In this document: positions 19,734 through 30,602 of the stretch, piece by piece
Numbering within the stretch: position 1 is the stretch's first letter
Layout of the letters: each line of letters opens with the position of its first letter
NCBI RefSeq assembly: GCF_900102815.1
Contig: NZ_FNGF01000007.1
Span: 1 to 64,000, forward strand
Source: Glycomyces sambucus
Lineage (GTDB): Bacteria > Actinomycetota > Actinomycetes > Mycobacteriales > Micromonosporaceae
DNA length: 64,000 nucleotides
Reading direction: 5' to 3'
Notes under the pieces: model-generated
The model's input: the letters and a program-made list of their open reading frames with translations, nothing else
The model's database searches: none
Told to the model about the DNA's origin: nothing
Position numbers and translations under genes: made by a program

Positions 19734-20873
19734 CTAGTACTTGTGGAACTCGAGCTCGGGCCAGTCGGTGCTCGGGTCGAGGACGGGTTCGGTCTCGCCG
19801 CGCAGGTGCGCGTCGACGAATCCGACGATGAGGGCGCGGGCGATCTCGTTAGCGCGGTACCCGTCGAGTTCGTCGGCGTTCTGTCCGGCCTGCTCGCCGA
19901 GCGGGCCGAAGTCGGTCAGGGAGCTGTGGGTGGTGCCGTCGACGGTGATCCAGCGCTTCCAGCCGCGGAGCTTCTCCCACGCCTTGTCCCAGCTCTTGTC
20001 CTCGCCGGGCTGGCCGTGGACCTCGGCGCCGACCATCATGAACGGCCGGTCGAGCTTGTGCGGGTCGAGGGCGAAGAAGGTGCCGTCGAGGTTGAACCCG
20101 GCGTCGAAGCGGTCGTCGGCGGCCATGGCGCGGTGGCTGCCGGCGCCGCCGATGGAGTGCCCGCCGACGGCCACGCGGTCGGCGTCGATGACGCCCGCGT
20201 CATCCCAGGCCGGGTCGTCGCCGGTGAGCTCGTCGAGCACGAAGGACAGGTCGGTGCCGCGGGTGCGGGCCACCTCGTCCACGTTGTCCATGTCGCAGGC
20301 GAGGCATTCGGTGGTGCGGCCGTCGGGGAAGGTGATCGGGGCTTCGTAGTTGTGGCCCACGGCGGCCACGGCGTAGCCGTTGCTCGCGAACTCCTCGGCG
20401 AGGCCGGTGAGCGTGGCGCGCGGGAACGAGAACCCGGGCGAGAGGATCACGAGCGGGAGGGTCCCGTCGTCGGCGAGCGGTTCGGCGTCGGCGACGGAGT
20501 TCGTCGTGACCGAGGAGAGCAGTTCGCCGGGGAGGTTCAGCTGCGCGCCGAACAGGGCCCCTTCCTCGGGGGACATGTACGGGGCGGTCGGCCCGTCGGT
20601 CTCGGCGGTCGGGTACCACATGGTGACCATGAGCTCCCGGTCCGTGCCGGGGACCCACGGGTCCTCGCGGCCTTCGTCCACGAGGTGGAGCCGGGTGGTC
20701 CCGGTCGCGAAACCACCGCCGGGAGCGGGGACGTCGAGGACCGGGACCGCGGCTTCGGCGGCGCCCGCAGCGTCCCCTCCGGTCGTCTCGGCGTTCGCGG
20801 TGGAGGCGGTGAGCGCGCCCGTGACGGCCAGCGCGGTGGCGGCGAGGAGTGCGCGTTCGACGTGTCGTTGCAA
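19734..20873 (-). CDS. Secreted alpha/beta hydrolase, PAF-acetylhydrolase/PET-hydrolase-like
   Basis: The 379-residue protein has a Sec signal peptide (RALLAATALAVTGALTASTANA). The mature part is an alpha/beta hydrolase with the nucleophile elbow GGHSIGGAGS, a preceding HNYEAP oxyanion region, a strand acid in LDPHKLDRPFMMVGAE and a histidine in DGTTHSSLTDF. This order fits the platelet-activating-factor acetylhydrolase II/dienelactone hydrolase group, so it probably cleaves an ester outside the cell. The start is a TTG, chosen because AGGAG lies 7 bases upstream and the signal peptide begins there; no ATG or GTG fits. Confidence 0.83.
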   Translation of the reverse strand: MQRHVERALLAATALAVTGALTASTANAETTGGDAAGAAEAAVPVLDVPAPGGGFATGTTRLHLVDEGREDPWVPGTDRELMVTMWYPTAETDGPTAPYMSPEEGALFGAQLNLPGELLSSVTTNSVADAEPLADDGTLPLVILSPGFSFPRATLTGLAEEFASNGYAVAAVGHNYEAPITFPDGRTTECLACDMDNVDEVARTRGTDLSFVLDELTGDDPAWDDAGVIDADRVAVGGHSIGGAGSHRAMAADDRFDAGFNLDGTFFALDPHKLDRPFMMVGAEVHGQPGEDKSWDKAWEKLRGWKRWITVDGTTHSSLTDFGPLGEQAGQNADELDGYRANEIARALIVGFVDAHLRGETEPVLDPSTDWPELEFHKY

Positions 20874-21074
20874 GGCAGGGCTCCTGATCTGGTGCGGTCC
20901 GGTCCGGTCCGGTGTGGCCCGAGCGCGGCGCGGTGCGGTGCGGTCTCGATGGCCTGGTCGGCCGGGCCGTGTGGCCCGGCCGCCGTTCAACCGTAGAAAC
21001 CGGAGCGCCTGTCCCGCATGGGTCTTTCGACCGGACCGTCTCCGTCCTAAGACCGATCTTTCGCGGCCCGGAAC

Positions 21075-21090
21075 CCTGACGAAAGTCAGG
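21075..21090. terminator. Small GAAA-loop hairpin downstream of nasA
   Basis: CCTGAC-GAAA-GTCAGG is a 6-bp stem capped by a GNRA tetraloop, about 115 bases past the nasA stop. The gap 20874-21204 otherwise holds only GGTCCGG/GGTGCGG short repeats and the promoter region of the hydrolase; I see no gene in it. Confidence 0.4.
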
Positions 21091-21204
21091 TCCGGCCGCA
21101 CCCACCACACGACCGGATTCGCTGTCTTCCCCTTGGGGCTAACGCATCTCGAAGATGCGAACGGCCAGCCGTCGGCCCGGCCGCCGCACAGATCCTGCGG
21201 CGCG

Positions 21205-23307
<2,103 letters not shown>

Positions 23308-23329
23308 GGAGCGAGTGTGCCCAGGAGTC

Positions 23330-23367
23330 GTTTCAGGGGCGCGTGAGCGGTGTTTCCGGGATGCTAA
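23330..23367 (-). promoter_or_regulatory. Predicted GlnR box upstream of nasA
   Basis: On the minus strand this reads TTAGC-N6-GAAAC-N6-CACGC-N6-GAAAC. It has the same register as the box before the nitrite operon, and its first half is nearly the same sequence. Confidence 0.6.
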
Positions 23368-23370
23368 GTG

Positions 23371-23403
23371 GCCCGCAATCACCGGTGTGCGGCGATTGCG
23401 GGC
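23371..23403 (-). terminator. Hairpin terminator after narK
   Basis: A perfect 10-bp stem, GCCCGCAATC with GATTGCGGGC, lies 19 bases after the narK stop and directly upstream of the nasA GlnR box. It separates the two transcription units. Confidence 0.7.
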
Positions 23404-23421
23404 GCGGACACCGGCGCCGGG

Positions 23422-24831
23422 TCAGACCTTGGCGTAGGCGAGGCTCGGGGCCTTCGCGACGAGGACGGTCCGCTGGTAGCACCACCAGTTGAGGGCCAGG
23501 AAGAAGGCGTACGCGCCGACGAACGCCCACATCGCGGGGACCACCGAGCCGGTGGTCTCGTTGGCGATGCGGAAGCCCTGGTTGACGAGGAACCCGCCGA
23601 ACGCGCCGATCGCGGAGATCCAGCCGAGCGCGGCGGCGGTGAGCTTCTTGGCCCGGAGCACGTCGGCCTCGCCCGGGCGCCCCCCGGCCGCGGCTGCGGC
23701 CTCGGCCTGGAAGATCGCCGGGATGGACCGGTAGGTGGAGCCGTTCGCGATGCCGCTGGAGACGAACAGGAGCATGAACGCGGTGAAGAACAGCGGGAAC
23801 GACCCCGTGTTGATCCCCCAGACGGCGCCCATCGCGCCGACCGCCATGAGGGCGAACGCGGCGGAGGTGATGGGGGCGCCGGCGAGGCGGTCGGCGAACC
23901 AGCCGCCGACCGGGCGCACCAGGGACCCGACGAGCGGGCCGAGCGCGGCGATCCACAGGGCGTTGAACTCCGGGAACGTCAGTTTGATGACGAGCGGGAA
24001 CGCGAACGAGTAGCCGATGAACGACCCGAACGTGCCGATGTAGAGGACGCTCATGATCCAGGTGTGCTTGCGGGTGAGCGCGGGCAGCTGCTCGCGGATC
24101 GAGGTGCGCGAGACCGACAGGTTGTCCATGGCGCGCCAGGCCATGACCGCGGCGAACACGGCCAGGACCAGCCACAGCAGCGGCACGTTGTGCAGGTAGA
24201 ACGGCTGCCCGGCGTCGTTCGAGCCCTGGGAGGAGCCGAGGATCGCGGCGCCGATGACGAGGGGCCCGAAGAACTGGACGGCCGCGACGCCGATGTTGCC
24301 GCCCGCGGCGTTGACGCCGAGCGCGGAGCCGCGGTGGCGCTCCGGGTAGAAGTACGAGATGTTCGCCATCGAGGAGGCGAAGTTCCCGCCGCCGAACCCG
24401 GCCGTGACCCCGGCGACGATGAACATCCAGTAGGGCGTGCCCGGGGTCATGACGCAGTACGCGAGGAGCCCGGTGGGGACGACCAGGAGGCCCGCGGAGA
24501 TCATCGTCCAGTTGCGGCCGCCGAAGACGGCCACCGCCGCGGTGTAGGGGATGCGCAGGAACGCGCCGACCAGGTTCGGGACCGCGGTGAGCCAGAACAG
24601 CTGGCCGACGCTGAAGTCGTAACCGGAGGCGGCCAGGTACGGGGTGATGATGCTGAACATCGTCCACACCGAGAAGCCGAGGTGCTCGGCGAGCACCGAC
24701 CACACCAGGTTGCGCCGGGCGGTGCGGCGGCCGGTCGACTGCCAGAAGCCCTCGTCGTCGGGGCGCCAGTCCGAGATCCAGCCTCTGCGGGGGGCGGCCG
24801 TGCCGGCCGGGGGCGTCAGTGTCGATGTCAT
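23422..24831 (-). CDS. narK: Nitrate/nitrite transporter, MFS family
   Basis: The 469-residue protein is a major-facilitator permease with about 12 membrane helices. It carries the NNP-family nitrate signatures GFGGGNFASSMANISYFYPERHRGSALG and, in the second half, GIANGSTYRSIPAIF. It imports nitrate or exchanges nitrate and nitrite. It stands upstream of nasA on the same strand but is separated by a terminator, so each has its own promoter. A third GlnR-like site precedes it. Confidence 0.94.
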   Translation of the reverse strand: MTSTLTPPAGTAAPRRGWISDWRPDDEGFWQSTGRRTARRNLVWSVLAEHLGFSVWTMFSIITPYLAASGYDFSVGQLFWLTAVPNLVGAFLRIPYTAAVAVFGGRNWTMISAGLLVVPTGLLAYCVMTPGTPYWMFIVAGVTAGFGGGNFASSMANISYFYPERHRGSALGVNAAGGNIGVAAVQFFGPLVIGAAILGSSQGSNDAGQPFYLHNVPLLWLVLAVFAAVMAWRAMDNLSVSRTSIREQLPALTRKHTWIMSVLYIGTFGSFIGYSFAFPLVIKLTFPEFNALWIAALGPLVGSLVRPVGGWFADRLAGAPITSAAFALMAVGAMGAVWGINTGSFPLFFTAFMLLFVSSGIANGSTYRSIPAIFQAEAAAAAGGRPGEADVLRAKKLTAAALGWISAIGAFGGFLVNQGFRIANETTGSVVPAMWAFVGAYAFFLALNWWCYQRTVLVAKAPSLAYAKV

Positions 24832-24875
24832 GCGGCCACCTTCGGCGAGCGGCGTTGCCTGGACGTGCGGCCTCC

Positions 24876-24913
24876 GTACCGGGCCCGTGAAGATCGCCTC
24901 ACGGTCCTGTTAC
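24876..24913 (-). promoter_or_regulatory. Weak GlnR-like box upstream of narK
   Basis: On the minus strand it reads GTAAC-N6-GTGAG-N6-TTCAC-N6-GGTAC, with the same 38-base register as the two stronger boxes but with poorer half-sites. It lies about 45 bases before the narK ATG. The rest of 24832-25140 carries the dispersed repeat copy B and no gene. Confidence 0.35.
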
Positions 24914-24974
24914 GGAGGGTGTGAAAGCGGCAGGCCGGTCCCGTCCGGCGAGGCCGCCCCACCCTTCTCGCACC

Positions 24975-25019
24975 GTCGTACCCGTCGGGCACTGTTGAGC
25001 CGGGGGTGCCTGCGAACGC
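24975..25019 (+). repeat. Dispersed extragenic repeat, copy B
   Basis: This copy matches copy A (288-332) over 45 bases and copy C (45830-45875) over its first half. It sits between narK and the ABC transporter operon. Confidence 0.55.
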
Positions 25020-25140
25020 CCGACTTGCCCCGGAACCGCCGTTCATATTCAGCCCGCACCGCCGCACCCCGCCCGGTCGCGAACACCGTCCGCCCGGCCG
25101 AGAACCCGGTCACATCGCCCGATCCTCTAGGTTTGCCTGT

Positions 25141-26058
25141 ATGGACGCCGCCATCGAGGTCGCCGACCTCCGCAAGACCTACCGCGGCCGCCGGACCGGC
25201 GAGGTCCGCGCGGTCGACGGCGTGAGCTTCCGCGTCGAGCGCGGCGAGTTCTTCGGCATCCTCGGCCCCAACGGGGCCGGGAAGACCACCACCCTCGAGA
25301 TCGTCGAGGGCCTGCGCCGCCCCGACTCCGGCGAGGTGCGCCTCCTCGGCCGCTCGCCGTGGCCGCACTCCCCCGACCTCACCCGCCGCCTCGGCGTGCA
25401 GCTCCAGGCGTCCGCGTTCTTCGAGTTCCTCACCGCCCGCGAGCAGATCGAGACCTTCGCCGAGCTCTACGGCGCCACGAAGGCCCGCGCCGCCGAGATG
25501 CTCGAGACCGTCGGGCTCGCCGAGCACGCGGCCGTGCGCTGCGAGAAGCTCTCCGGCGGCCAGCAGCAGCGCCTCTCCATCGCATGCGCGCTCGTCGGCG
25601 ACCCCGAGCTGGTGTTCCTCGACGAGCCCACCGCCGCCCTCGACCCGCAGGCCCGCCGCAACCTCTGGGACCTCATGCGCGCCATCAACGCCGAGGGCCG
25701 CACCGTGGTGCTCACCACCCACTACATGGAGGAGGCCGAGGCGCTGTGCGACCGGGTCGCCATCATGGACGCCGGGCGCGTCAAGGCCGTCGACTCCCCC
25801 GCCGGGTTCATCCGGAAGCTCGACGCGCCCACCCGCGTCACCATCGCCTCCGGGCAGCTCACCGACGAGCGGATCGCCGAACTCGCCTCCGGCGAGACCG
25901 TGACCGGCGGCGACGGCACCGTCGTGTTCGAGACCCGCGACCCCCGCAAGCTCCTCACCGCGCTCGCCTCCGACGGGGCCCTGGAGGGCCTGGCGGTGCG
26001 CACCGCGAACCTCGAGGACGTATTCCTGCACGTGACCGGACGGGAGTGGCGCGGATGA
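25141..26058 (+). CDS. ABC transporter ATP-binding protein (ABC-2 exporter type)
   Basis: The 305-residue ATPase has Walker A GPNGAGKTTT, the signature LSGGQQQR, Walker B LVFLDEPTAALD and the switch histidine in TTHYMEEAE. The following C-terminal extension is typical of drug or antibiotic exporters of the DrrA/CcmA group. The ATG at 25141 opens the first beta strand. The last four bases overlap the permease gene (ATGA), so the pair forms an exporter. The exported substrate is unknown. Confidence 0.92.
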   Translation: MDAAIEVADLRKTYRGRRTGEVRAVDGVSFRVERGEFFGILGPNGAGKTTTLEIVEGLRRPDSGEVRLLGRSPWPHSPDLTRRLGVQLQASAFFEFLTAREQIETFAELYGATKARAAEMLETVGLAEHAAVRCEKLSGGQQQRLSIACALVGDPELVFLDEPTAALDPQARRNLWDLMRAINAEGRTVVLTTHYMEEAEALCDRVAIMDAGRVKAVDSPAGFIRKLDAPTRVTIASGQLTDERIAELASGETVTGGDGTVVFETRDPRKLLTALASDGALEGLAVRTANLEDVFLHVTGREWRG

Positions 26059-27149
26059 CCGCGACGGCAGAGCGCGAGGCGGTGCGCGCGCCGCGCGGCC
26101 GCGCCTTCCTGAGCCTGTTCAAGGCCCTCGGCCGCGGGTGGATCCGCGACCGCAGCCAGATCTTCTTCACGATCCTCCTGCCGCTCATGTTCATGGTGCT
26201 GCTCGCGAGCGTGTTCGGCTCCGGCGACACCGCGGCCTCGCGGATCGTCGCGGTCGGCGACGTGGCCGTGCTCGACGGCGCCGACGCCGACGAGTTCGCC
26301 GTCTCCTCCGCGCCCGACCTCGACGCGGCGCTGGCGATGCTCCGCGAGGGCGACGCGGACGCCGCGGTGGTCCAGGACGGCGCCGTGGTGCGGATCTACC
26401 CGTCCGCGACGAACGCCACCGGGGGCGCCATCGCCGAAGGGCGGCTCTCGGCGCTCGTCGACGACGTCAACGTCGAGGTCCTGTCGGCCGCGGCCCCCGG
26501 CGAGACGGTGCTCGCCACCGACGTCGAGGAGGCCGACGGCGGTGCGCTCCAGCCGATCCAGTACCTCGCGCCGGGCATCCTGGCGTGGGGCGTGGCGATC
26601 TCGGGCGTGTTCGGCGCGGCCGGCACGATCGTGGACTGGAAGCGCGACAAGCTCCTGCGGCGCCTGCGGCTGACGCCCGCGTCGGTGAAGACGTTCCTGG
26701 GTGCGAAGGTCTCGGTGAACCTCGTGGTCGCGATCGGCCAGACCGCGGTGTTCCTCGCGGTCGCGGCCGTGGCCTTCGGACTGCGGTTGTCGGCGTGGAC
26801 GTGGTTCGCGGCGCCGCTGGTGCTGCTGGGGACGTTCGCGTTCCTCGCGATCGGCGTCGTCATCGGCGGCATCGCCCAGACCAGCCCGGCCGCGGCCGGG
26901 CTGAGCAACCTGGTGACGATGCCGATGGCGTTCGTGTCGGGCGCGTTCTACCCGCTGGCGCTCTCGCCGCAGTGGGTGCAGTGGCTCTCGTACGCCTCGC
27001 CGATGCGGTACCTCAACGAGGCGCTCCAGTCGGTCGTGGTCTACGGCGAACCGCCCTCGGCGGTGCTCCCGCAGATCGGCTTCCTCGCCGCCTTCGCGGC
27101 GCTCGTCGGCCTCATCTCGTGGAAGACCTTCAAGTTCGACGAGTTGTGA
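26055..27149 (+). CDS. ABC-2 type permease
   Basis: The 364-residue protein has an N-terminal membrane helix (IFFTILLPLMFMVLLASVF) and a large extracytoplasmic loop (about 60-170). Five C-terminal helices follow, with the ABC-2 signature region MPMAFVSGAFYPLALSPQWVQWLSYASPMRYLNEAL. This is the plan of YhgE/DrrB-like exporters with a split first helix. It overlaps the ATPase gene by four bases and works with it. Confidence 0.9.
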   Translation: MTATAEREAVRAPRGRAFLSLFKALGRGWIRDRSQIFFTILLPLMFMVLLASVFGSGDTAASRIVAVGDVAVLDGADADEFAVSSAPDLDAALAMLREGDADAAVVQDGAVVRIYPSATNATGGAIAEGRLSALVDDVNVEVLSAAAPGETVLATDVEEADGGALQPIQYLAPGILAWGVAISGVFGAAGTIVDWKRDKLLRRLRLTPASVKTFLGAKVSVNLVVAIGQTAVFLAVAAVAFGLRLSAWTWFAAPLVLLGTFAFLAIGVVIGGIAQTSPAAAGLSNLVTMPMAFVSGAFYPLALSPQWVQWLSYASPMRYLNEALQSVVVYGEPPSAVLPQIGFLAAFAALVGLISWKTFKFDEL

Positions 27150-27170
27150 GCTTCGCTCGCTTCCGTTGCG

Positions 27171-27208
27171 GCACAGGGAATGTCATACCCTGCGGGTACT
27201 TTTGTGCC
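27171..27208. terminator. Hairpin between convergent genes
   Basis: An outer stem GGCACA/TGTGCC encloses an inner TACCC-TGC-GGGTA hairpin followed by a short T-run. A second small hairpin (GTCCC/GGGAC) follows at about 27211-27224. They lie between the permease and the convergent rsmI. Confidence 0.5.
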
Positions 27209-27233
27209 AGGGGTCCCTTAGGGGACATATCCG

Positions 27234-28094
27234 TCATTCCGGATTTGCGGCCTTCAGGACCGCGTCGTAGACGTCCCGGCGGCTCACGCCGTAGCGGAGG
27301 GCGACCTCCTTCATCGCGGCCTTGCGGTCGGTGCCGGCGGCCTCCAGGGCGGCGACGGCGGCGGCCATGGCCTCCGGGGTCGCCTCGCTCGCGTCCGGGC
27401 CGGTCCAGCCCGAGACCACCAGGGTGATCTCGCCGCGCGGCGGGTCCGCCTCCGCGCCTTCGGCGAGGTCGCCGAGGCCGCCGCGGCGGACCTCCTCGTG
27501 GGTCTTGGTCAGCTCGCGGCACAGCGCCGCGGGCCGGTCGGCACCGAACGCCTCCGCCATGGCGCGCAGCGTGTCCGCGACCCGCCGCGGGGACTCGAAG
27601 AACACCATCGTGCGCCGCTCCTCGGCGAGCTCGCCGAACAGCCGCCGCCGCTCGCCGTCCTTGCGCGGGGCGAACCCCTCGAAGCAGAACCGGTCGCACG
27701 GCATCCCCGACAGCGCCAGCGCCGTCGTCACCGCGCTCGCGCCCGGCGCGCAGGTCACCGCCACTCCGGCGTCGATCGCGGCGCGCACGAGGCGGAAGCC
27801 CGGGTCCGAGACCGACGGCATGCCGCCGTCGGTGATGACCGCGACCCGCTTGCCCTCGCGCAGCTGTTCGAGCAGGGTCGCGGTCCGCCCGGTCTCGTTG
27901 GCCTCGAAGTACGAGGTGACCTGCGCCCCTGGGACCACATCCAGCTCACTGAGCAACCGCCGCAGCCGCCGGGTATCCTCTGCGGCGATGACGTCCGCCA
28001 GGCCGAGCTCGGTCCGGAGGCGAGACGAGGCGTCCTCTGGATTTCCCAGTGGCGCACCGAGAAGCACCAAAACGCCCGAAGTTGAAGTCGACAC
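27234..28094 (-). CDS. rsmI: 16S rRNA (cytidine(1402)-2'-O)-methyltransferase
   Basis: The 286-residue enzyme 2'-O-methylates C1402 of 16S rRNA in the P-site. It belongs to the SAM tetrapyrrole-methylase fold and shows LLGAPLGNPEDASSRLRTEL, EDTRRLRRLLSEL, the SAM-contacting DGGMPSVSDPGFRLVRAAI and the CFEGFAPRKDGERRRLFGELA stretch specific to RsmI. The GTG at 28094 starts the first strand; the frame is open upstream but reads a proline/arginine leader that is not conserved-looking. It is divergent from the Mrr-like gene. Confidence 0.92.
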   Translation of the reverse strand: MSTSTSGVLVLLGAPLGNPEDASSRLRTELGLADVIAAEDTRRLRRLLSELDVVPGAQVTSYFEANETGRTATLLEQLREGKRVAVITDGGMPSVSDPGFRLVRAAIDAGVAVTCAPGASAVTTALALSGMPCDRFCFEGFAPRKDGERRRLFGELAEERRTMVFFESPRRVADTLRAMAEAFGADRPAALCRELTKTHEEVRRGGLGDLAEGAEADPPRGEITLVVSGWTGPDASEATPEAMAAAVAALEAAGTDRKAAMKEVALRYGVSRRDVYDAVLKAANPE

Positions 28095-28233
28095 CAGGCC
28101 AGTATCCCCCACCAACGGCGGCGGGGGCGGGGCCCGGTGAACGCGCCGCGACGGGCCGCACATGCAAGATGCCGCGTCATGCTGTCGGGTACCGGACATT
28201 GCCCTTACGCGTGAGCGAACGGTAACGGATACT

Positions 28234-28239
28234 TATAGT
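28234..28239 (+). promoter_or_regulatory. Candidate -10 element for the Mrr-like gene
   Basis: TATAGT lies about 58 bases before the TTG start in an unusually A/T-rich stretch for this genome. No clear -35 is seen. Confidence 0.35.
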
Positions 28240-28296
28240 CACAACACAGGCGACATAACGCTAACCGCAAGCCCTCTGAACCTAATGGAGGCCGCC

Positions 28297-28953
28297 TTGT
28301 CCGTGATCCTCAGAGTCGGAGCGGGTCTCGCCGCTCTCATCATCGGCTACTACGTTCTGGGATTCATAGCGGACCATTGGGCATGGTTCGCGTCGGTGGC
28401 GATCCTGTTGGGGGGCACCGCACTCGCGGGCTGGTTCCTCTTCCGCAGCCGCGGCCACGAGCACCGGGACCGCGCGCTCACCGCCGAGCGCCACGAGCTC
28501 ATGCGCGGCGTCGACCGCATGAACATGCCCGACTTCGACGTCATGGTCGGCCAGCTCCTGGTCGGGCTGGACGCCAAGCGCGTCAAGAAGTTCGGGCACC
28601 GCAAGAACGACCTGGGCTGCAACTTCGTGGTCACCTTCACCAACGGCAAGCGCATCATCGTGCGCGCCAAGAAGGACGACAAGCAGCTGCGCCGCCGCAA
28701 CGGCAACCGGCACGTCCAGATCCTGGGCGGGGAGATCAAGGCCCGCTGGGACTGCGACGCCGGCGTCATCATCACCAACGCGAACCTGCACTGGATGCAC
28801 CACGCGGCGCGCAACGAGGCCGTCGCACGCCAGCTGGGGGTGCTCATCGTCGACCGCGACCGCCTGGCGGAGTGGATCGACACGGGCCAGCCGCCCGCCG
28901 AGCTGCGCCCGGTGCGGGCCGCGATCCAGGCGGGCACCGCCGCGCCGCAGTAG
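28297..28953 (+). CDS. Membrane-anchored Mrr-like restriction-endonuclease-fold protein
   Basis: The predicted protein has 218 residues. Two N-terminal membrane helices (about 3-25 and 30-50) are followed by a soluble domain of about 140 residues. The domain has an Mrr-type pattern: MPDFDVMVGQLLVGLDAKRVKKFGHRKNDLG, a strand ending in IIVRAKKDDKQ where Mrr has the catalytic QxK, and a late strand GVIITNANLHWMHHAARNEAVARQLGVLIVDRDRLAEWI. The middle catalytic Asp and Gln are poorly preserved, so it may not cut DNA. I chose the TTG at 28297 because GGAGG stands 5 bases upstream; an in-frame ATG lies at 28285. Confidence 0.6.
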   Translation: MSVILRVGAGLAALIIGYYVLGFIADHWAWFASVAILLGGTALAGWFLFRSRGHEHRDRALTAERHELMRGVDRMNMPDFDVMVGQLLVGLDAKRVKKFGHRKNDLGCNFVVTFTNGKRIIVRAKKDDKQLRRRNGNRHVQILGGEIKARWDCDAGVIITNANLHWMHHAARNEAVARQLGVLIVDRDRLAEWIDTGQPPAELRPVRAAIQAGTAAPQ

Positions 28954-28977
28954 CGGACCGCTGGAGACGAGACGACC

Positions 28978-29006
28978 GCGGCCCCGGGCATCCCGCCCGG
29001 GGCCGC
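28978..29006. terminator. Bidirectional hairpin terminator
   Basis: A perfect 12-bp stem (GCGGCCCCGGGC and complement) with a 5-base loop sits between the convergent Mrr-like gene and the PepD-like protease gene. Confidence 0.75.
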
Positions 29007-29019
29007 GTCGCGTGCGCGT

Positions 29020-30441
29020 CTACGAGGCGGAGAGCGTCGCGCTGGTGCTCTCCTCCTTGCCGTCGCGCGTGTAGGTGATGGCGACCTCGGTGCCCGAGGC
29101 CGTGCCCTGGACCGCGGCGACCACTTCGGAGGCGCTGGTCACGGGGTTCTGGTCGACGGCGGTGATGATGTCGCCCTCCTGGAGCCCGGCGGCCTCGGCG
29201 GGCGAGCCCGCCTCGACGCTGAGGACCATGGCGCCGTTGCCGTCGGTGTCGGCCACCGAGACCCCGAGGTAGCCCTGCTCGACCGAGCCGCCCTCGATGA
29301 GCTGCTCGACCACGCTCTGGACGGTGTTCGAGGGGATCGCGAAGCCGAGGCCGATCGAGCCGGAGTCGGTGGTCGCGATCGCGGTGTTGATGCCGATGAG
29401 CTCGCCGTTGCCGTTGACGAGGGCGCCGCCGGAGTTCCCGGAGTTGATGGCCGCGTCGGTCTGGATGAGCCCGGTGAGCGTGGAGCTGGACTGCTGCTGG
29501 AAGCCCGGGGACTCCTCGCCCGCGACGGTCATGGACCGGTCGAGGGCTGAGACGATGCCGGTGGTGACGGTGCCTTCGAGGCCCAGCGGGGAGCCGATGG
29601 CCACGGCGGCGTCGCCGACCTGGATGGAGTCGGAGTCGCCGAAGGCGACGGGCGAGAGGTCGTCCACGCCCGAGACCTGGATGACGGCGAGGTCCTGCGT
29701 GGAGTCGGTGGCGATGATCTCGGCGTCGGTGGTGGTGCCGTCGGAGAAGCGGACCTCCACGGACTGGGCGCCGTCGACGACGTGGTTGTTGGTGACGATG
29801 TAGCCGTCGTCGGAGTAGACGACGCCCGAGCCCTCGGCGGCGTCGGTGACGATGGTGACGACCGAGGGGCTGACCTTGTTGACGATGTCGGTGTAGGTGA
29901 GGCCCTCGCCGGCGTTCATCGACACGGACTCCACGACGGTGGTGCCGCCGTCGCGGTCGGCGAGGAACCAGCCGCCCACGCCGCCGGCGCCGCCGGCGAT
30001 GAGCGCGAGGGCGAGCGCCCCGGCGACGAGCCGCCCGCGGCCGCGGGGCCGGGGCGGGGCCACGGCGGCGCCGTGGCCCTGGTACATGGGCGGGACCTGC
30101 GAGGGCTGCCAGCCCGGGGCCGCCATGTGCGGGGCGCCGTGCGGGGCCGGCGCGGGCGCGCCGGCGGGCAGGACGCGGGTCTGGTCGGTGGGCAGGCCCC
30201 CGGTGGGGTGGCCCGGCTGCTGCGGGTGCGGGGCGTGGGCCTGGTGCGAGTCGGCCTGCGGGACCGGACCGGGCGCGACCAGCGCTGCCGGGGGCAGGCT
30301 CGGCTCGGGGTCGCGGCGCTCGGCGAGCGGCTGGTCGGGGTCGTCGTGAAGCGGCTGCGGCGCCGGAGGGTTCGTCGGAGCCCCGTCGGGGCCCTTGGGT
30401 TCGGTCCCCTCGGGGCCCTTGGTGCTCTCAGTGTTGCTCAT
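29020..30441 (-). CDS. HtrA/PepD-like trypsin family serine protease with PDZ domain
   Basis: The 473-residue protein has a long Pro-rich cytoplasmic N-terminus (about 1-150) and one membrane helix (VAGALALALIAGGAGGVGGWFL). The extracytoplasmic protease domain has the catalytic triad in TNNHVV (His), STQDLAVI (Asp) and NSGNSGGAL (Ser). A C-terminal PDZ domain follows (YLGVSVADTDGNGAMV... AGLQEGDIITAV). It resembles mycobacterial PepD, an envelope-stress protease. Upstream on the same strand lie a response regulator and kinase, in the order mprA-mprB-pepD. A start at 30453 is also possible. Confidence 0.9.
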   Translation of the reverse strand: MSNTESTKGPEGTEPKGPDGAPTNPPAPQPLHDDPDQPLAERRDPEPSLPPAALVAPGPVPQADSHQAHAPHPQQPGHPTGGLPTDQTRVLPAGAPAPAPHGAPHMAAPGWQPSQVPPMYQGHGAAVAPPRPRGRGRLVAGALALALIAGGAGGVGGWFLADRDGGTTVVESVSMNAGEGLTYTDIVNKVSPSVVTIVTDAAEGSGVVYSDDGYIVTNNHVVDGAQSVEVRFSDGTTTDAEIIATDSTQDLAVIQVSGVDDLSPVAFGDSDSIQVGDAAVAIGSPLGLEGTVTTGIVSALDRSMTVAGEESPGFQQQSSSTLTGLIQTDAAINSGNSGGALVNGNGELIGINTAIATTDSGSIGLGFAIPSNTVQSVVEQLIEGGSVEQGYLGVSVADTDGNGAMVLSVEAGSPAEAAGLQEGDIITAVDQNPVTSASEVVAAVQGTASGTEVAITYTRDGKEESTSATLSAS

Positions 30442-30602
30442 GTAAGGCAGCATGCCGGGCCCAGCTCTCGGTCCGCTGCGAAAACGCCTTAAAACCCTTT
30501 AATGATGAGCAGCCGGTCCAGATGCGGGCGCACTGGTCAGACGGGTCGGGCGGCGCCGCGCGGGCGGGGGCCGCGGACGCGGACCTCAGAGGTTTCCGAG
30601 GT

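Noticed and set aside
28095-28199. Longer RsmI start
   Set aside because: The extra 35 residues are Cys/Arg/Pro-rich and precede the conserved first strand without similarity to it.
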